From Chloroflexota bacterium (GTDB taxonomy: Bacteria; Chloroflexota; Limnocylindria; P2-11E), in contig VBFY01000063.1 of NCBI GenBank assembly GCA_005889405.1, forward strand, positions 124,001-188,000: a stretch of DNA of 64,000 nucleotides. Reading direction: 5' to 3'. This document shows, in pieces, positions 31,810 through 40,508 of the stretch (the first letter of the stretch is position 1; the number at the start of each line of letters is the position of its first letter). The notes under the pieces were generated by a model that saw nothing but the letters and a program-made list of their open reading frames with translations, was not told the origin of the DNA and did not search any database. Position numbers and translations under genes: made by a program.

Positions 31810-33891
31810 ATGCGCGTCCCTTCGCCGCCGCTGACCCCGCGGGAAGAAGTGGCGGACGTCTGGCATGGCGAGCGTGTCATCGATCCGTACCGTTGGCTCG
31901 AGGTCACGGAGAGCGAACCGACGCGTGCGTGGACCGATGCACAGAACGCACGCACCCGCGCGGTGCTCGACGCGCTGCCGCAGCGACGCCATTTTGCGTC
32001 GCGGCTCCGCGATCTCCTCGCCGTCGGACTTTTGACCACGCCCCGCCCGATCAACGGCCACGTTTTCCACACGCGGCGCGTCGGCTCGCAGCGCCAGGCG
32101 GTCCTCTACGTGCGCGACGCCGTCGACGCCGTGGACCGCGCGCTCGTCGACCCGAACGCGTTCAACGCGGCGGGTCTCGTGACGATCGACTGGTACTTTC
32201 CATCGCCCGACGCGCGCTACGTGGCCTACGGACTGTCGCGCGGCGGCGACGAGATGTCCACGCTGCGCGTGATCGAGGTCGCGACCGGTCGCGAGCTACC
32301 TGAGCGCATCCCGTACACGCAGCGTTCGACCGTGGCGTGGGCCGGCGACGGTTTCTACTACTCCGCGAACCCGGCTCCGGGAACGGTCCCCGCCGGTGAC
32401 GAGCACTACTACCGCCGGGTGCGGTTCCATCGGCTTGGCGACGACCCGGCCCGCGACGAGACCGTCTTCGGTGAGGGGCGTCCGAAGGAGGACATCGTCT
32501 GGGCGCGCACGTCGCCCAACGGGCGGTGGGTCCTCTTCCACGCCTTCAAGGGATGGACACGGAGCGACCTGTATCTGCTCGATCGTCAGGCGTCGGAGCG
32601 CGGTCTGCGTGTCGTCACCGAGGGGGAGCAGGGACTCAGCGAGGGATTCCCACGCGACGATGCGATCTGGCTCCGCACGAATCTCGAGGCGCCGAACTAC
32701 CGCGTGGCGCGCGTCGATTTTGACGCGCCCGAACGTGCACGCTGGCGCACGATCGTCCCCGAAGGGCGGAACGCGCTCGAGACGTTCCATGTGACGCGGG
32801 ATCACGTGGCGGTGGTCACGCTCGAGCGAGCGACCTCGCGCGTGGATCTGTGGACCAAAGAGGGCCGCCGCGACCGCGCGATCGCGCTCCCCGGTCTCGG
32901 GATGGTCGAGTTCGTGAGCGGCGACCACGCCGGCGATCTCGTCGGCTTCGAGTACCAATCGTTCACCGTGCCACCGATCGCCTTCGTTGTGCGCGCGCGG
33001 ACCGGCGCGGTGCGCGAGCTCGTTCGTCTCCCGGCGCCCGCCGGATTCGATCCCGACGCGATCGTCGTCGAGCAGACCACCTACGCGTCGAAGGACGGCA
33101 CCGAGGTGTCGATGTTCCTCGTGCACCGGAAGGACGTGACGCCGAACGGGGCGGTGCCGACCGTCCTCAACGGGTACGGCGGCTTCAACATCTCGCGCAC
33201 GCCGCAGTACATCGCGGGCGCCGCCGCTTGGGTCGAAGCCGGGGGACTCTTCGCGCTGCCGAACCTGCGTGGCGGCGGCGAATACGGCGAGCGCTGGCAC
33301 CGTGACGGAATGCTCGAGCGAAAACAGAACGTCTTCGATGACTTCCACGCCGCGGCCGAAGCGCTCGTCGCGCGCGGTTGGACCCGGCCCGAGCGCCTCG
33401 GCGTTACCGGCGGGTCGAACGGCGGGCTCCTGACCGGTGCCGCGCTCACACAGCGGCCGGACCTGTTCGGTGCGGTGTACTGCGCCGTACCGCTGCTCGA
33501 CATGCTCCGCTATCAGAACTTCCTGATCGCGCGACTCTGGATCTCGGAGTACGGCACCGCCGAGGACCCCGAGCAATATCGCTGGCTCCGCGCCTACTCG
33601 CCCTACCACCACGTGCGCGAAGGGATCCATTACCCCGCCGCCCTCTTCACCACCGCCGTCGGCGACAGCCGGGTGGACCCGATGCACGCGCGGAAGATGG
33701 CCGCGCTGCTCCAGGCGCAATCGGCCGAAGATCCGGATGCGACGGTGCTCCTGCGCGTCGATCACGATGCCGGCCACGGCATCGGCAAGCCGCTCGACAA
33801 GCAGGTGGACGATCTCGCAGACCAGTATTCGTTCCTCGCGTGGCGTCTGGGCCTCGATCCGGCGGCCTCGGCTATGCTCGATCGAAGGTGA
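31810..33891 (+). CDS. Prolyl oligopeptidase family serine peptidase (S9A)
   Basis: A 693-residue enzyme. An N-terminal seven-bladed propeller (about residues 70-420) gates the C-terminal hydrolase domain. The catalytic serine is in TGGSNGGLL (about 537), the aspartate in GDSRVDPMHA and the histidine in DHDAGHGIGK. There is no signal peptide, so it is cytoplasmic. It cleaves short proline-containing peptides. The end overlaps the next gene as GTGA. Confidence 0.93.
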   Translation: MRVPSPPLTPREEVADVWHGERVIDPYRWLEVTESEPTRAWTDAQNARTRAVLDALPQRRHFASRLRDLLAVGLLTTPRPINGHVFHTRRVGSQRQAVLYVRDAVDAVDRALVDPNAFNAAGLVTIDWYFPSPDARYVAYGLSRGGDEMSTLRVIEVATGRELPERIPYTQRSTVAWAGDGFYYSANPAPGTVPAGDEHYYRRVRFHRLGDDPARDETVFGEGRPKEDIVWARTSPNGRWVLFHAFKGWTRSDLYLLDRQASERGLRVVTEGEQGLSEGFPRDDAIWLRTNLEAPNYRVARVDFDAPERARWRTIVPEGRNALETFHVTRDHVAVVTLERATSRVDLWTKEGRRDRAIALPGLGMVEFVSGDHAGDLVGFEYQSFTVPPIAFVVRARTGAVRELVRLPAPAGFDPDAIVVEQTTYASKDGTEVSMFLVHRKDVTPNGAVPTVLNGYGGFNISRTPQYIAGAAAWVEAGGLFALPNLRGGGEYGERWHRDGMLERKQNVFDDFHAAAEALVARGWTRPERLGVTGGSNGGLLTGAALTQRPDLFGAVYCAVPLLDMLRYQNFLIARLWISEYGTAEDPEQYRWLRAYSPYHHVREGIHYPAALFTTAVGDSRVDPMHARKMAALLQAQSAEDPDATVLLRVDHDAGHGIGKPLDKQVDDLADQYSFLAWRLGLDPAASAMLDRR

Positions 33892-34232
33892 ACATCCTCC
33901 GGCGCCTACGCGAGCAGGCCAAGGATTACGACTGCAGCGTCTGCGGCGCCAATCACGCCCGGTCTGAGATCCGCCTCCTCGGCAGGCTCGAGGCGGCCTG
34001 GATCGTCCGCGTCACGTGCTCGAGATGCGAGACGTCGATCAAGCTTCTCGTGTACGCCGATCGCGAGCGTGTCGCTCTCGCGCCGCCGAGCGAACGGCAA
34101 CTGCGCTCCCAGCGGCCTGCGATCTCGCTCGACGACATCCTCGACGCTCATGAGTTCCTCGAGCACTTCGAGGGCGACGCGCGTTCACTATTCACCGTCA
34201 AAGGAAAGGCCGTCGGCTCGACCGAGGCCTAG
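33888..34232 (+). CDS. Zinc-ribbon hypothetical protein
   Basis: A 114-residue protein with paired cysteines, DCSVCG near residue 14 and TCSRCE near 45, forming a likely zinc ribbon, followed by LDDILDAHEFLEHFEGDARSLF. I do not recognise a named family. The long track ORF starts inside the peptidase; GTG 33888 overlaps its stop as GTGA. It is followed three bases later by fabH. Confidence 0.7.
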   Translation: MNILRRLREQAKDYDCSVCGANHARSEIRLLGRLEAAWIVRVTCSRCETSIKLLVYADRERVALAPPSERQLRSQRPAISLDDILDAHEFLEHFEGDARSLFTVKGKAVGSTEA

Positions 34233-34235
34233 AAA

Positions 34236-35309
34236 ATGGCGAAGAACGCGGTCATTACCGGATGGGGGTTCTACGCGCCTTCGCGCGTGATGACCAACGC
34301 GGAGCTCGAGCGCATCGTCGACACGTCCGACGAGTGGATCACGTCACGCACCGGCATCCGCGAGCGGCGGATCGCGTCCGATGGCGAGACGACGTCCTCG
34401 ATGTCGACGCGCGCGGCCCGCCTCGCGATCGACCGTGCGCGGCTTCGGCCGCAGGACGTTCAGATGATCATCGTCGGCACGTGCTCGCCTGACTACGTGT
34501 TCCCGGCCACCGCCTGCATGGTCCAGAACGATCTGGGAGCGACGCGAGCCGGCGCGTTCGACATCGAGGCCGCGTGCACGAGCTTCGTATCCGCGCTTGC
34601 CGTCGCGCGCGGCATGGTCGTCTCGGGCGCGATCCAGAACGCGCTCGTGATCGGGGCGGAGACGCTCTCGCGCTTCCTCAACTGGAAGGACCGCACGACG
34701 TGCGTGCTGTTCGGCGATGGGGCGGGTGCCGTCGTGCTGGAGGCGAGCAACGCCTCGGTCGGCATCGAGTCGGTCATCCTGCACAGCGACGGCTCGCAGG
34801 CCGAGAAGCTCATGATCCCGGCCGGCGGCGCGCGGATCCCGGCGACGCAGGGCACGCTCGACCGCGGCCAGCACCTCATCACGATGCAGGGCGGGGACGT
34901 GTTCAAGCTCGCCGTGAAGTCGATGGCCGACGCGGCGGAAGAAGCTCTGGCGGAGGCCGGCCTCGGCCTCGACGACATCGCGCTGATGGTCCCGCACCAG
35001 GCGAACATCCGGATCATCGAGCAGGTCGCGAAGCGCCTTCACTTCCCGATGGAGCGCGTTTTCGTGAACATCCAGCGCTACGGGAACACCTCCGCGGCTT
35101 CGATCCCGATCGCGATCTGCGAAGCCGAGGCGACCGGGCGGCTTCGCCGCGGTGACAAGGTGCTCCTCGTCGCTTTTGGTGGGGGATTCACCTGGGGTGC
35201 GTCCGTGCTGGAATGGTTCGGCGCGCACGATGGGGTGCGACCGCCAGGTGCGCTCGAGCGCGCGCGCGACGCGATCGAAGACGTCGTCGAGCGGGTGCGT
35301 CCGGTCTAG
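34236..35309 (+). CDS. fabH: 3-oxoacyl-ACP synthase III (FabH)
   Basis: A 357-residue ketosynthase that starts fatty acid synthesis from acyl-CoA and malonyl-ACP. The catalytic cysteine is C114 in EAACTSF, the histidine is in VPHQANIR and the asparagine in YGNTSAASIP. It is longer than E. coli FabH by about 40 residues, with a charged C-terminal tail (ALERARDAIEDVVERVRPV). No other fab gene is adjacent. Confidence 0.93.
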   Translation: MAKNAVITGWGFYAPSRVMTNAELERIVDTSDEWITSRTGIRERRIASDGETTSSMSTRAARLAIDRARLRPQDVQMIIVGTCSPDYVFPATACMVQNDLGATRAGAFDIEAACTSFVSALAVARGMVVSGAIQNALVIGAETLSRFLNWKDRTTCVLFGDGAGAVVLEASNASVGIESVILHSDGSQAEKLMIPAGGARIPATQGTLDRGQHLITMQGGDVFKLAVKSMADAAEEALAEAGLGLDDIALMVPHQANIRIIEQVAKRLHFPMERVFVNIQRYGNTSAASIPIAICEAEATGRLRRGDKVLLVAFGGGFTWGASVLEWFGAHDGVRPPGALERARDAIEDVVERVRPV

Positions 35310-35484
35310 CGCTGCCGTCCTGCCGCGGCTCCTGATCCACTCAGCGCTCCTCCACGCCGTTCTTCCTGCGCGTCCTGCACTACATGCGCTCGACCGCGCG
35401 CGTGATGTCCGAGCGCGTCGCCGTGTTGCTGCTCGTCATGGGCGCGCCGCCGGTCTCAGCGGTGTGGCGGATCGGATTGGCCTA

Positions 35485-35512
35485 TTGACAGAGTGGTCGA
35501 GTGGTGGAGAAT
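35485..35512 (+). promoter_or_regulatory. Promoter of the dcw cluster (mraZ)
   Basis: A perfect TTGACA at 35485-35490, a 16-base spacer and GAGAAT at 35507-35512. It lies 63 bases before the mraZ start, and the MraZ boxes follow just downstream, as in other bacteria. The region 35310-35480 upstream shows nothing else recognisable. Confidence 0.65.
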
Positions 35513-35522
35513 GCCCACTGCG

Positions 35523-35547
35523 TGGTGAGTAGTGGGGAAGGGTGGGG
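35523..35547 (+). promoter_or_regulatory. MraZ operator: three 10-bp-spaced TGGKG boxes
   Basis: TGGTG, TGGGG and TGGGG occur at 35523, 35533 and 35543, each five bases long with exactly five-base spacers. MraZ is known to bind (TGGGN) direct repeats with this spacing upstream of dcw. The first box deviates at one position. The boxes sit just downstream of the predicted promoter, consistent with autoregulation. Confidence 0.75.
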
Positions 35548-35574
35548 CATCCTCCCCCAAGACAAGAAGGAATA

Positions 35575-36012
35575 TTGGAAGGTTTCTTCGCGGGCGAATT
35601 CGCCCACGCACTCGACGAAAAGGGCCGCCTCGCCATCCCGGCGAAGTTCCGCCTGCGCTTCAAAGAAGGAGCGGTCGTGACTCGTTGGGTGAGCGGTGGG
35701 GAATGCCTCGCGGTCTTTCCCGAGTCCGAATGGGTCAACCTCAACACCGACATCACCAAGCGCCCCCGCACCGATCCGAAGGCGACACGCTTCCGGCACT
35801 TCATCCTTGCAGGAGCACATGAAGCGGATCCGGACGCGCAAGGGCGGCTCACCATCCCCGCGCACCTCCGCGACTACGCCGGGCTCAAAGACCAAGCCGT
35901 CGTCATCGGAAACTCCGACCACCTCGAGGTCTGGGAGCCCACGCGCTGGCGGAGCAACCTTGCGCGCGTCCAAAGCGAGATCGCTGACGACCTCGCGGAC
36001 CTCGGGATCTGA
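35575..36012 (+). CDS. mraZ: Transcriptional regulator MraZ
   Basis: A 145-residue protein with two SpoVT/AbrB-like repeats. The first carries GEFAHALDEKGRLAIPAKFR, the second EADPDAQGRLTIPAHLR. It binds the operator at 35523-35547. The TTG at 35575 follows GAAGG at four bases and begins EGFFAGEFAH, the family's normal start; the track GTG at 35542 lies within the operator. First gene of the dcw cluster. Confidence 0.93.
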   Translation: MEGFFAGEFAHALDEKGRLAIPAKFRLRFKEGAVVTRWVSGGECLAVFPESEWVNLNTDITKRPRTDPKATRFRHFILAGAHEADPDAQGRLTIPAHLRDYAGLKDQAVVIGNSDHLEVWEPTRWRSNLARVQSEIADDLADLGI

Positions 36013-36052
36013 TCGTGGAACTCCAGCTGTTGGTGGTGACAGGGATCACTCC

Positions 36053-36985
36053 GATGGGAGGCTTCATGAGCCGGTTCTCCTGGCCGAAGTACTCACCCAA
36101 CTTGATCCCCGCGAAGGTGGCAGCTTTCTCGACGGCACGCTGGGAGCGGGTGGCCATGCCGAAGCCATCCTCGAACGCACCGGCCCGAGCGGGCGCCTCA
36201 TCGGTCTCGATGTCGATCCCGCGGCGCTCGCCGAAGCTCGACGCGTCCTTGGACGCTTCGGCGATCGCGCGATCCTCGTCCGCTCCAACTTCGCGCTTCT
36301 CGACGTCGTGGCCCGCGAGCACGGTCTCGCGCCGCTCGACGGGATCCTCCTCGACCTCGGCCTCTCCTCGCTCCAGCTCGCAGACGAGCGGCGAGGCTTC
36401 AGCTTTCGCGCGGAAGGCCCACTGGACATGCGCGCCGACCCGGACCTCAGCGTCACGGCGGCCGACATCGTGAACAGCTGGGACGAGCGCGAGCTGCGCC
36501 GCGCGTTCGGCGAGCTCGGCGAGGAGACCGAGGCGGGCCGCGTCGCGGCGGCCATCGTTCGCCGCCGCACGCGTGAGCCCTTCCTCGTGGCCGACGACCT
36601 CGGCCGCTTCGTCGCGGGCGTGAAGAACCAGCGCCGTCGCGGCATCGATCCGGCGACTCGCGTCTTCCAGGCGCTACGCATCGCCGTGAATCGCGAGCTC
36701 GAGAATCTGCAGCAGGGCCTGGGGGCCGCGGTGCGCGTGCTCCGACCCGGCGGGCGCCTCGCTGTCATCTCCTTCCACTCGCTCGAAGACCGGATCACGA
36801 AACAGTTCTTCGTCCGTGAATCGCGCGACTGCATTTGTCCTCCCCACCTCCCCACCTGCGTCTGCGGGCATCGCGCGGGTTTGCGTGTCGTTACCCGGCG
36901 TCCGCTTCGTGCGGACTCGGCGGAGGTCGCACGCAACCCGCGCGCCCGCAGCGCAGTCCTTCGCATCGCGGAGAAGATCTCCTGA
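36053..36985 (+). CDS. rsmH: 16S rRNA m4C1402 methyltransferase RsmH, start unresolved
   Basis: Homology begins at HEPVLLAEVL (36065) and continues through FLDGTLGAGGHAEAIL, ILLDLGLSSLQL, VISFHSLEDRI and the cysteine-rich CICPPHLPTCVCG segment to a normal end at 36985. In this frame there is no ATG, GTG, TTG or CTG between the mraZ stop and the conserved histidine. An SD-like GGGAGG (36056-36061) and ATG 36066 are out of frame. Frame 3 has GTG 36015 and ATG 36054. A one-base indel near 36056-36062 would join frame 3 to the gene. The start given is only the nearest upstream codon in frame. Confidence 0.88.
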   Translation, partial: DGRLHEPVLLAEVLTQLDPREGGSFLDGTLGAGGHAEAILERTGPSGRLIGLDVDPAALAEARRVLGRFGDRAILVRSNFALLDVVAREHGLAPLDGILLDLGLSSLQLADERRGFSFRAEGPLDMRADPDLSVTAADIVNSWDERELRRAFGELGEETEAGRVAAAIVRRRTREPFLVADDLGRFVAGVKNQRRRGIDPATRVFQALRIAVNRELENLQQGLGAAVRVLRPGGRLAVISFHSLEDRITKQFFVRESRDCICPPHLPTCVCGHRAGLRVVTRRPLRADSAEVARNPRARSAVLRIAEKIS

Positions 36986-37014
36986 TCGCCGCACAGGCGG
37001 TCCGGGCGGCGCCG

Positions 37015-37374
37015 ATGCGCCGCCCGTTTCCGGCACGCCCCCGCCGCGGGCACGCGGTGCCACGCCGCCGGCACGCTGCCGGCACCACCTGGGAAGTGCG
37101 CACGTTCGTCGTCGTCTCGGCGGCGATCTGCGCGGTCTTCCTTCTCGTCGTCCTCTACCTCAGTCAAGCTACAGCGGTCGCGACGCGCGGCTACGAGACG
37201 CAGCGTCTCGAGAGCGTGCGCGACGAGCTGCGCCGGCAGAACGCTCTCCTTGAAGTTGAGAGCGCGCGACTCGATTCCCCCGCGCGCATCGAGGCCGAAG
37301 CGAAACGCCTCGGGCTGGTGCGCGCTGCAGCCGTCCCGGTAGTCCAAGCGGAGCCGATCGCCGCCAAGCGCTGA
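37015..37374 (+). CDS. ftsL: Cell division protein FtsL-like
   Basis: About 120 residues. A short basic N-terminus leads to one transmembrane helix (VRTFVVVSAAICAVFLLVVLYL), then a coiled coil (TQRLESVRDELRRQNALLEVESARL) and a DivIC-like end. This is the FtsL/FtsB layout; position between rsmH and ftsI identifies FtsL. ATG 37015 is used here. In-frame CTG 36982 overlaps the rsmH stop as CTGA, with GGAG eight bases upstream, and is equally possible. Confidence 0.85.
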   Translation: MRRPFPARPRRGHAVPRRRHAAGTTWEVRTFVVVSAAICAVFLLVVLYLSQATAVATRGYETQRLESVRDELRRQNALLEVESARLDSPARIEAEAKRLGLVRAAAVPVVQAEPIAAKR

Positions 37375-37423
37375 CGTCGCGGGAGGCGCTGCTGGGGAGC
37401 GAGCGCCTCATCACGGAGGAAGA

Positions 37424-39106
37424 GTGACGGAAAGGATCTCGCCGACCCGTCTGCGCGCGGCGTTCGCGCTCTTCGCTGTCGCGACGCTGCTGCTTTCGCT
37501 GCGAGTCGGATACTGGCAGACGATCGGGCGCAGCGCGTTGCTCGAGGGCGCGACCGACCAGCTGCGCAGCGAGCTTGTCGTCGAAGCGCAGCGTGGCGTC
37601 ATACGCGACCGGAGCGGCGCGATCCTTGCGACGACCGTCGACCTCCGCTCCCTCTACGCGATCCCGAAACGGATCGCCGATCACGCTGCCACGGCGGCGA
37701 AGCTCGCGCCGATCCTCGCGACACCGGCTGCGACGATCCGCGCCGCGCTCGACTCCGGCGCGGAATGGCTCTACCTGAAACGGCGCCTGCCCGAGCCGGT
37801 CGCGCGTGCGGTCGAAGCGCTCGCCATCACTGGCCTGGGCTTCGAGCCCGAGCCGAAGCGGCTCTATCCGAACGATGCGCTCGCCGCGCACGTTCTCGGC
37901 TTCGTCAACGACGACGGCGTGGGCCAGTACGGTGTCGAGGGCGCGTACGACAAGGTGCTGCGCGGCGTTCCCGGGAGCCTCGTCGTCGAACGCGATCCGA
38001 AGGACCGCGAGCTCGCACTTGGACTCCGCACCGCGGTCCCTCCGAAGAACGGCGTGGACCTGATGCTCACCATCGACCTCGTCGTGCAGACCGCGGCCGA
38101 GGGCGCGCTCCGCCATGCGATCGAGCGCGAAAAGGCGACGAGCGGATCCATCATCGTGCTCGATCCGCGTGATGGTGCGATTCTGGCCCTCGCATCGGCG
38201 CCGACGTTCGATCCGGCACGCGTCGCCTCCGCTGACGCCGAGGCGCTGCGCGACCGTGCGATCTCATGGACGTATGAGCCGGGCTCGACGATGAAAGCCG
38301 TGACCATTGCCGCCGGCATCGACACGCACGTGGTCACGCCGACCACGACGTACGACGACAAGGGCTACGCGATCATCGGCGGACGGCGGCTCAACAACGC
38401 TCAGGGCAAGGTGTACGGCACGACCACCGTGACACAGATCCTCGAGCGCTCGGCAAATGCCGGCGCGGTCTTCGTGGCCTCGAAGCTCGGACAGGATCCG
38501 CTGTACGAGTACCTCCGAGCCTTCGGATTCGGGACTCCGACGGGCATCGATCTCGCGGCCGAAGCCTCGGGTGCCGTACGTCCACTCGCGCAGTGGTATC
38601 CGGTCGATGTCGGCACGATCGCGTTCGGTCAGGGCATCGCGGTGACGCCGCTGCAGCTCGCGATGGCCTATTCGGCGATCGCGAACGGCGGCACACTCTA
38701 TCGGCCCTACGTGGTGGCGGCGACGCGCGATGCGGACGGGGAGCACCGCACCGCGCCCGTCGCCGTCCGCAGTCCGATTACGCCTGACACCGCCGAGACC
38801 CTGCGTACGATGCTGGTGTCGACGGTCGATCGGGGCATCGCGCACGGCGCGAGCTTGGCCGGCTACAGCGTCGGCGGAAAGACGGGTACCGCGCAGATCC
38901 CGAGCGATGACGGTCGCTACCTCGACGATGCGTACATCTCGTCGTTCGCCGGCTTCGTACCGGCGAGCGATCCGCGCTTCGTCGTGGTCATCGTCCTCGA
39001 GCGGCCACAGACGAGGCTGCTCGGCACCATCACGGCGATGGACGCGTTCCACGACGTCGCGACCGATGTGTTGCGGACCGCGCGCGTGCAACCGGACCGG
39101 CCCTGA
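37424..39106 (+). CDS. ftsI: Peptidoglycan transpeptidase FtsI/PBP2
   Basis: A 560-residue class B penicillin-binding protein. One N-terminal helix (AAFALFAVATLLLSLRV) precedes the dimerisation domain (RGVIRDRSGAILAT). The transpeptidase motifs are SxxK in PGSTMK (about 288), SxN in ERSANAG (about 343) and KTG in GGKTGTAQ (about 486). GTG 37424 follows GGAGGA. There is no PASTA domain. It makes septal cross-links. Confidence 0.94.
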   Translation: MTERISPTRLRAAFALFAVATLLLSLRVGYWQTIGRSALLEGATDQLRSELVVEAQRGVIRDRSGAILATTVDLRSLYAIPKRIADHAATAAKLAPILATPAATIRAALDSGAEWLYLKRRLPEPVARAVEALAITGLGFEPEPKRLYPNDALAAHVLGFVNDDGVGQYGVEGAYDKVLRGVPGSLVVERDPKDRELALGLRTAVPPKNGVDLMLTIDLVVQTAAEGALRHAIEREKATSGSIIVLDPRDGAILALASAPTFDPARVASADAEALRDRAISWTYEPGSTMKAVTIAAGIDTHVVTPTTTYDDKGYAIIGGRRLNNAQGKVYGTTTVTQILERSANAGAVFVASKLGQDPLYEYLRAFGFGTPTGIDLAAEASGAVRPLAQWYPVDVGTIAFGQGIAVTPLQLAMAYSAIANGGTLYRPYVVAATRDADGEHRTAPVAVRSPITPDTAETLRTMLVSTVDRGIAHGASLAGYSVGGKTGTAQIPSDDGRYLDDAYISSFAGFVPASDPRFVVVIVLERPQTRLLGTITAMDAFHDVATDVLRTARVQPDRP

Positions 39107-39126
39107 CCGCTCGCTACCATTCGCTC

Positions 39127-40500
39127 GTGTTCACGCTCGAACAATTGCTCACCGCCACCGGTGGGCGCGTGATACAAGGGACGCCGCGCGCTGACGAGAG
39201 ATTCGTTGGTGGCGCGTTCGATTCCCGGATCGTGCAGCCAGGCGAAGTGTTCTTCGCGCTTCGCGACCAGCGCGATGGGCACGAGTTCGTGACCGACGCG
39301 TTCGCTCGCGGCGCGCGCGCGGCGGTCGTCGAGCGGGCGGTCGACGCGCCGGATAACGCGCTCCTCGTCGAGGTGTCGCAGCCGCTGCACGCGCTGCGCC
39401 GTCTGGCCGAGGTCTTGCGTGATGCCCATCCCATCCCTGCCGTGGGCATCACCGGCAATGTCGGAAAGACGACGACAAAGGAGGCTGCCGCTGCGGCGCT
39501 TGGCGCGCGCTACCGCGTCCTGCGCACGGCCGCCTCCTTCAACAACGAGATCGGCGTGCCGCTGACCTTCCTCCGCATCGAGCCCACGCACGAGGTCGCC
39601 GTGATCGAGCTCGGCTTCTACGTGCCGGGTGAGATCGCCGATCTCTGTCAGCTGGTGCGTCCACGGATCGGGATCATCACCGAGATCCCCGCCATCCCGG
39701 TGCACTTCGCGCGGACACCGAGCGTCGAGGCGATCGCTGCCGGTAAGGCGGAGCTGATCGCGTCGTTGCCGAACGACGGCCTTGCGCTGCTCAACGCCGA
39801 CAGCCCACGCGTTCGTTCGCTCGCGTCACGCACGCGGGCTCGCGTGGTCTTCTTCGGCGAGAGCCAGGACGCGGAGCTTCGCGCGACGGATGTGCGCGCC
39901 GAAGGCCTCGTCGGGTTGCGCTTCACCGCGCACTACGAAGGCGAGCGCGTTTCCGTCGCGGTCCCGATCCCGGGCCGCCAGCTTGTCCCCGCGGCGCTCG
40001 CGGCGCTCGGGGCCGCCCACGCCCTGGGCGTACCGCTCGCCGAGGCTACCGTCGCGCTGCAAACGCTGGAGCAGCCCGCGCACCGCATGGAGGTGCGCCG
40101 GGGCCCGGGCGTCACGGTCATCGACGACAGCTACAACGCGAGCCCCGCCGCGGCCCGGGCCGCGCTCGCCGTCCTCCGGGACGTGAAGGGCCGCCGCATC
40201 GCGGTGCTCGGGGACATGCTCGAGCTCGGGTCGTTCTCCGCCGACGCGCATGACGCCCTCGGGAGGGACGCTGCGCGCAGCACCGACATCCTGATCGGTA
40301 TCGGCGAGCTCGCGCGTACGGCGGTCGACGCGGCACGCGCCGCCGGCCTGGCGGAGGCCTACTGGGCGAGCGAACCGGGTGAGGCCCTCGTCCTGCTGCG
40401 ACGCGTGCAACAGCCCGGCGACACGATCCTGGTGAAGGGCTCGCATTCGCTCGCGCTGGACCGGCTCGCGGACACCCTCGTGCGCCCGGTCGCGGTCTAG
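39127..40500 (+). CDS. murF: UDP-MurNAc-tripeptide D-Ala-D-Ala ligase MurF
   Basis: A 457-residue Mur ligase. The ATP loop is GITGNVGKTTTKE (about 106-118), followed by FNNEIGVPLT and the C-terminal DDSYNASPAAARAAL. These distinguish MurF from MurE. It joins D-Ala-D-Ala to the UDP-MurNAc tripeptide. Only 20 bases separate it from ftsI, where murE usually lies. Confidence 0.93.
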   Translation: MFTLEQLLTATGGRVIQGTPRADERFVGGAFDSRIVQPGEVFFALRDQRDGHEFVTDAFARGARAAVVERAVDAPDNALLVEVSQPLHALRRLAEVLRDAHPIPAVGITGNVGKTTTKEAAAAALGARYRVLRTAASFNNEIGVPLTFLRIEPTHEVAVIELGFYVPGEIADLCQLVRPRIGIITEIPAIPVHFARTPSVEAIAAGKAELIASLPNDGLALLNADSPRVRSLASRTRARVVFFGESQDAELRATDVRAEGLVGLRFTAHYEGERVSVAVPIPGRQLVPAALAALGAAHALGVPLAEATVALQTLEQPAHRMEVRRGPGVTVIDDSYNASPAAARAALAVLRDVKGRRIAVLGDMLELGSFSADAHDALGRDAARSTDILIGIGELARTAVDAARAAGLAEAYWASEPGEALVLLRRVQQPGDTILVKGSHSLALDRLADTLVRPVAV

Positions 40501-40508
40501 TGGCCTAG

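Noticed and set aside
32296-33777. 493-residue minus-strand ORF opposite the prolyl oligopeptidase
   Set aside because: Shadow of a gene with an intact catalytic triad; no family features in the antisense frame.
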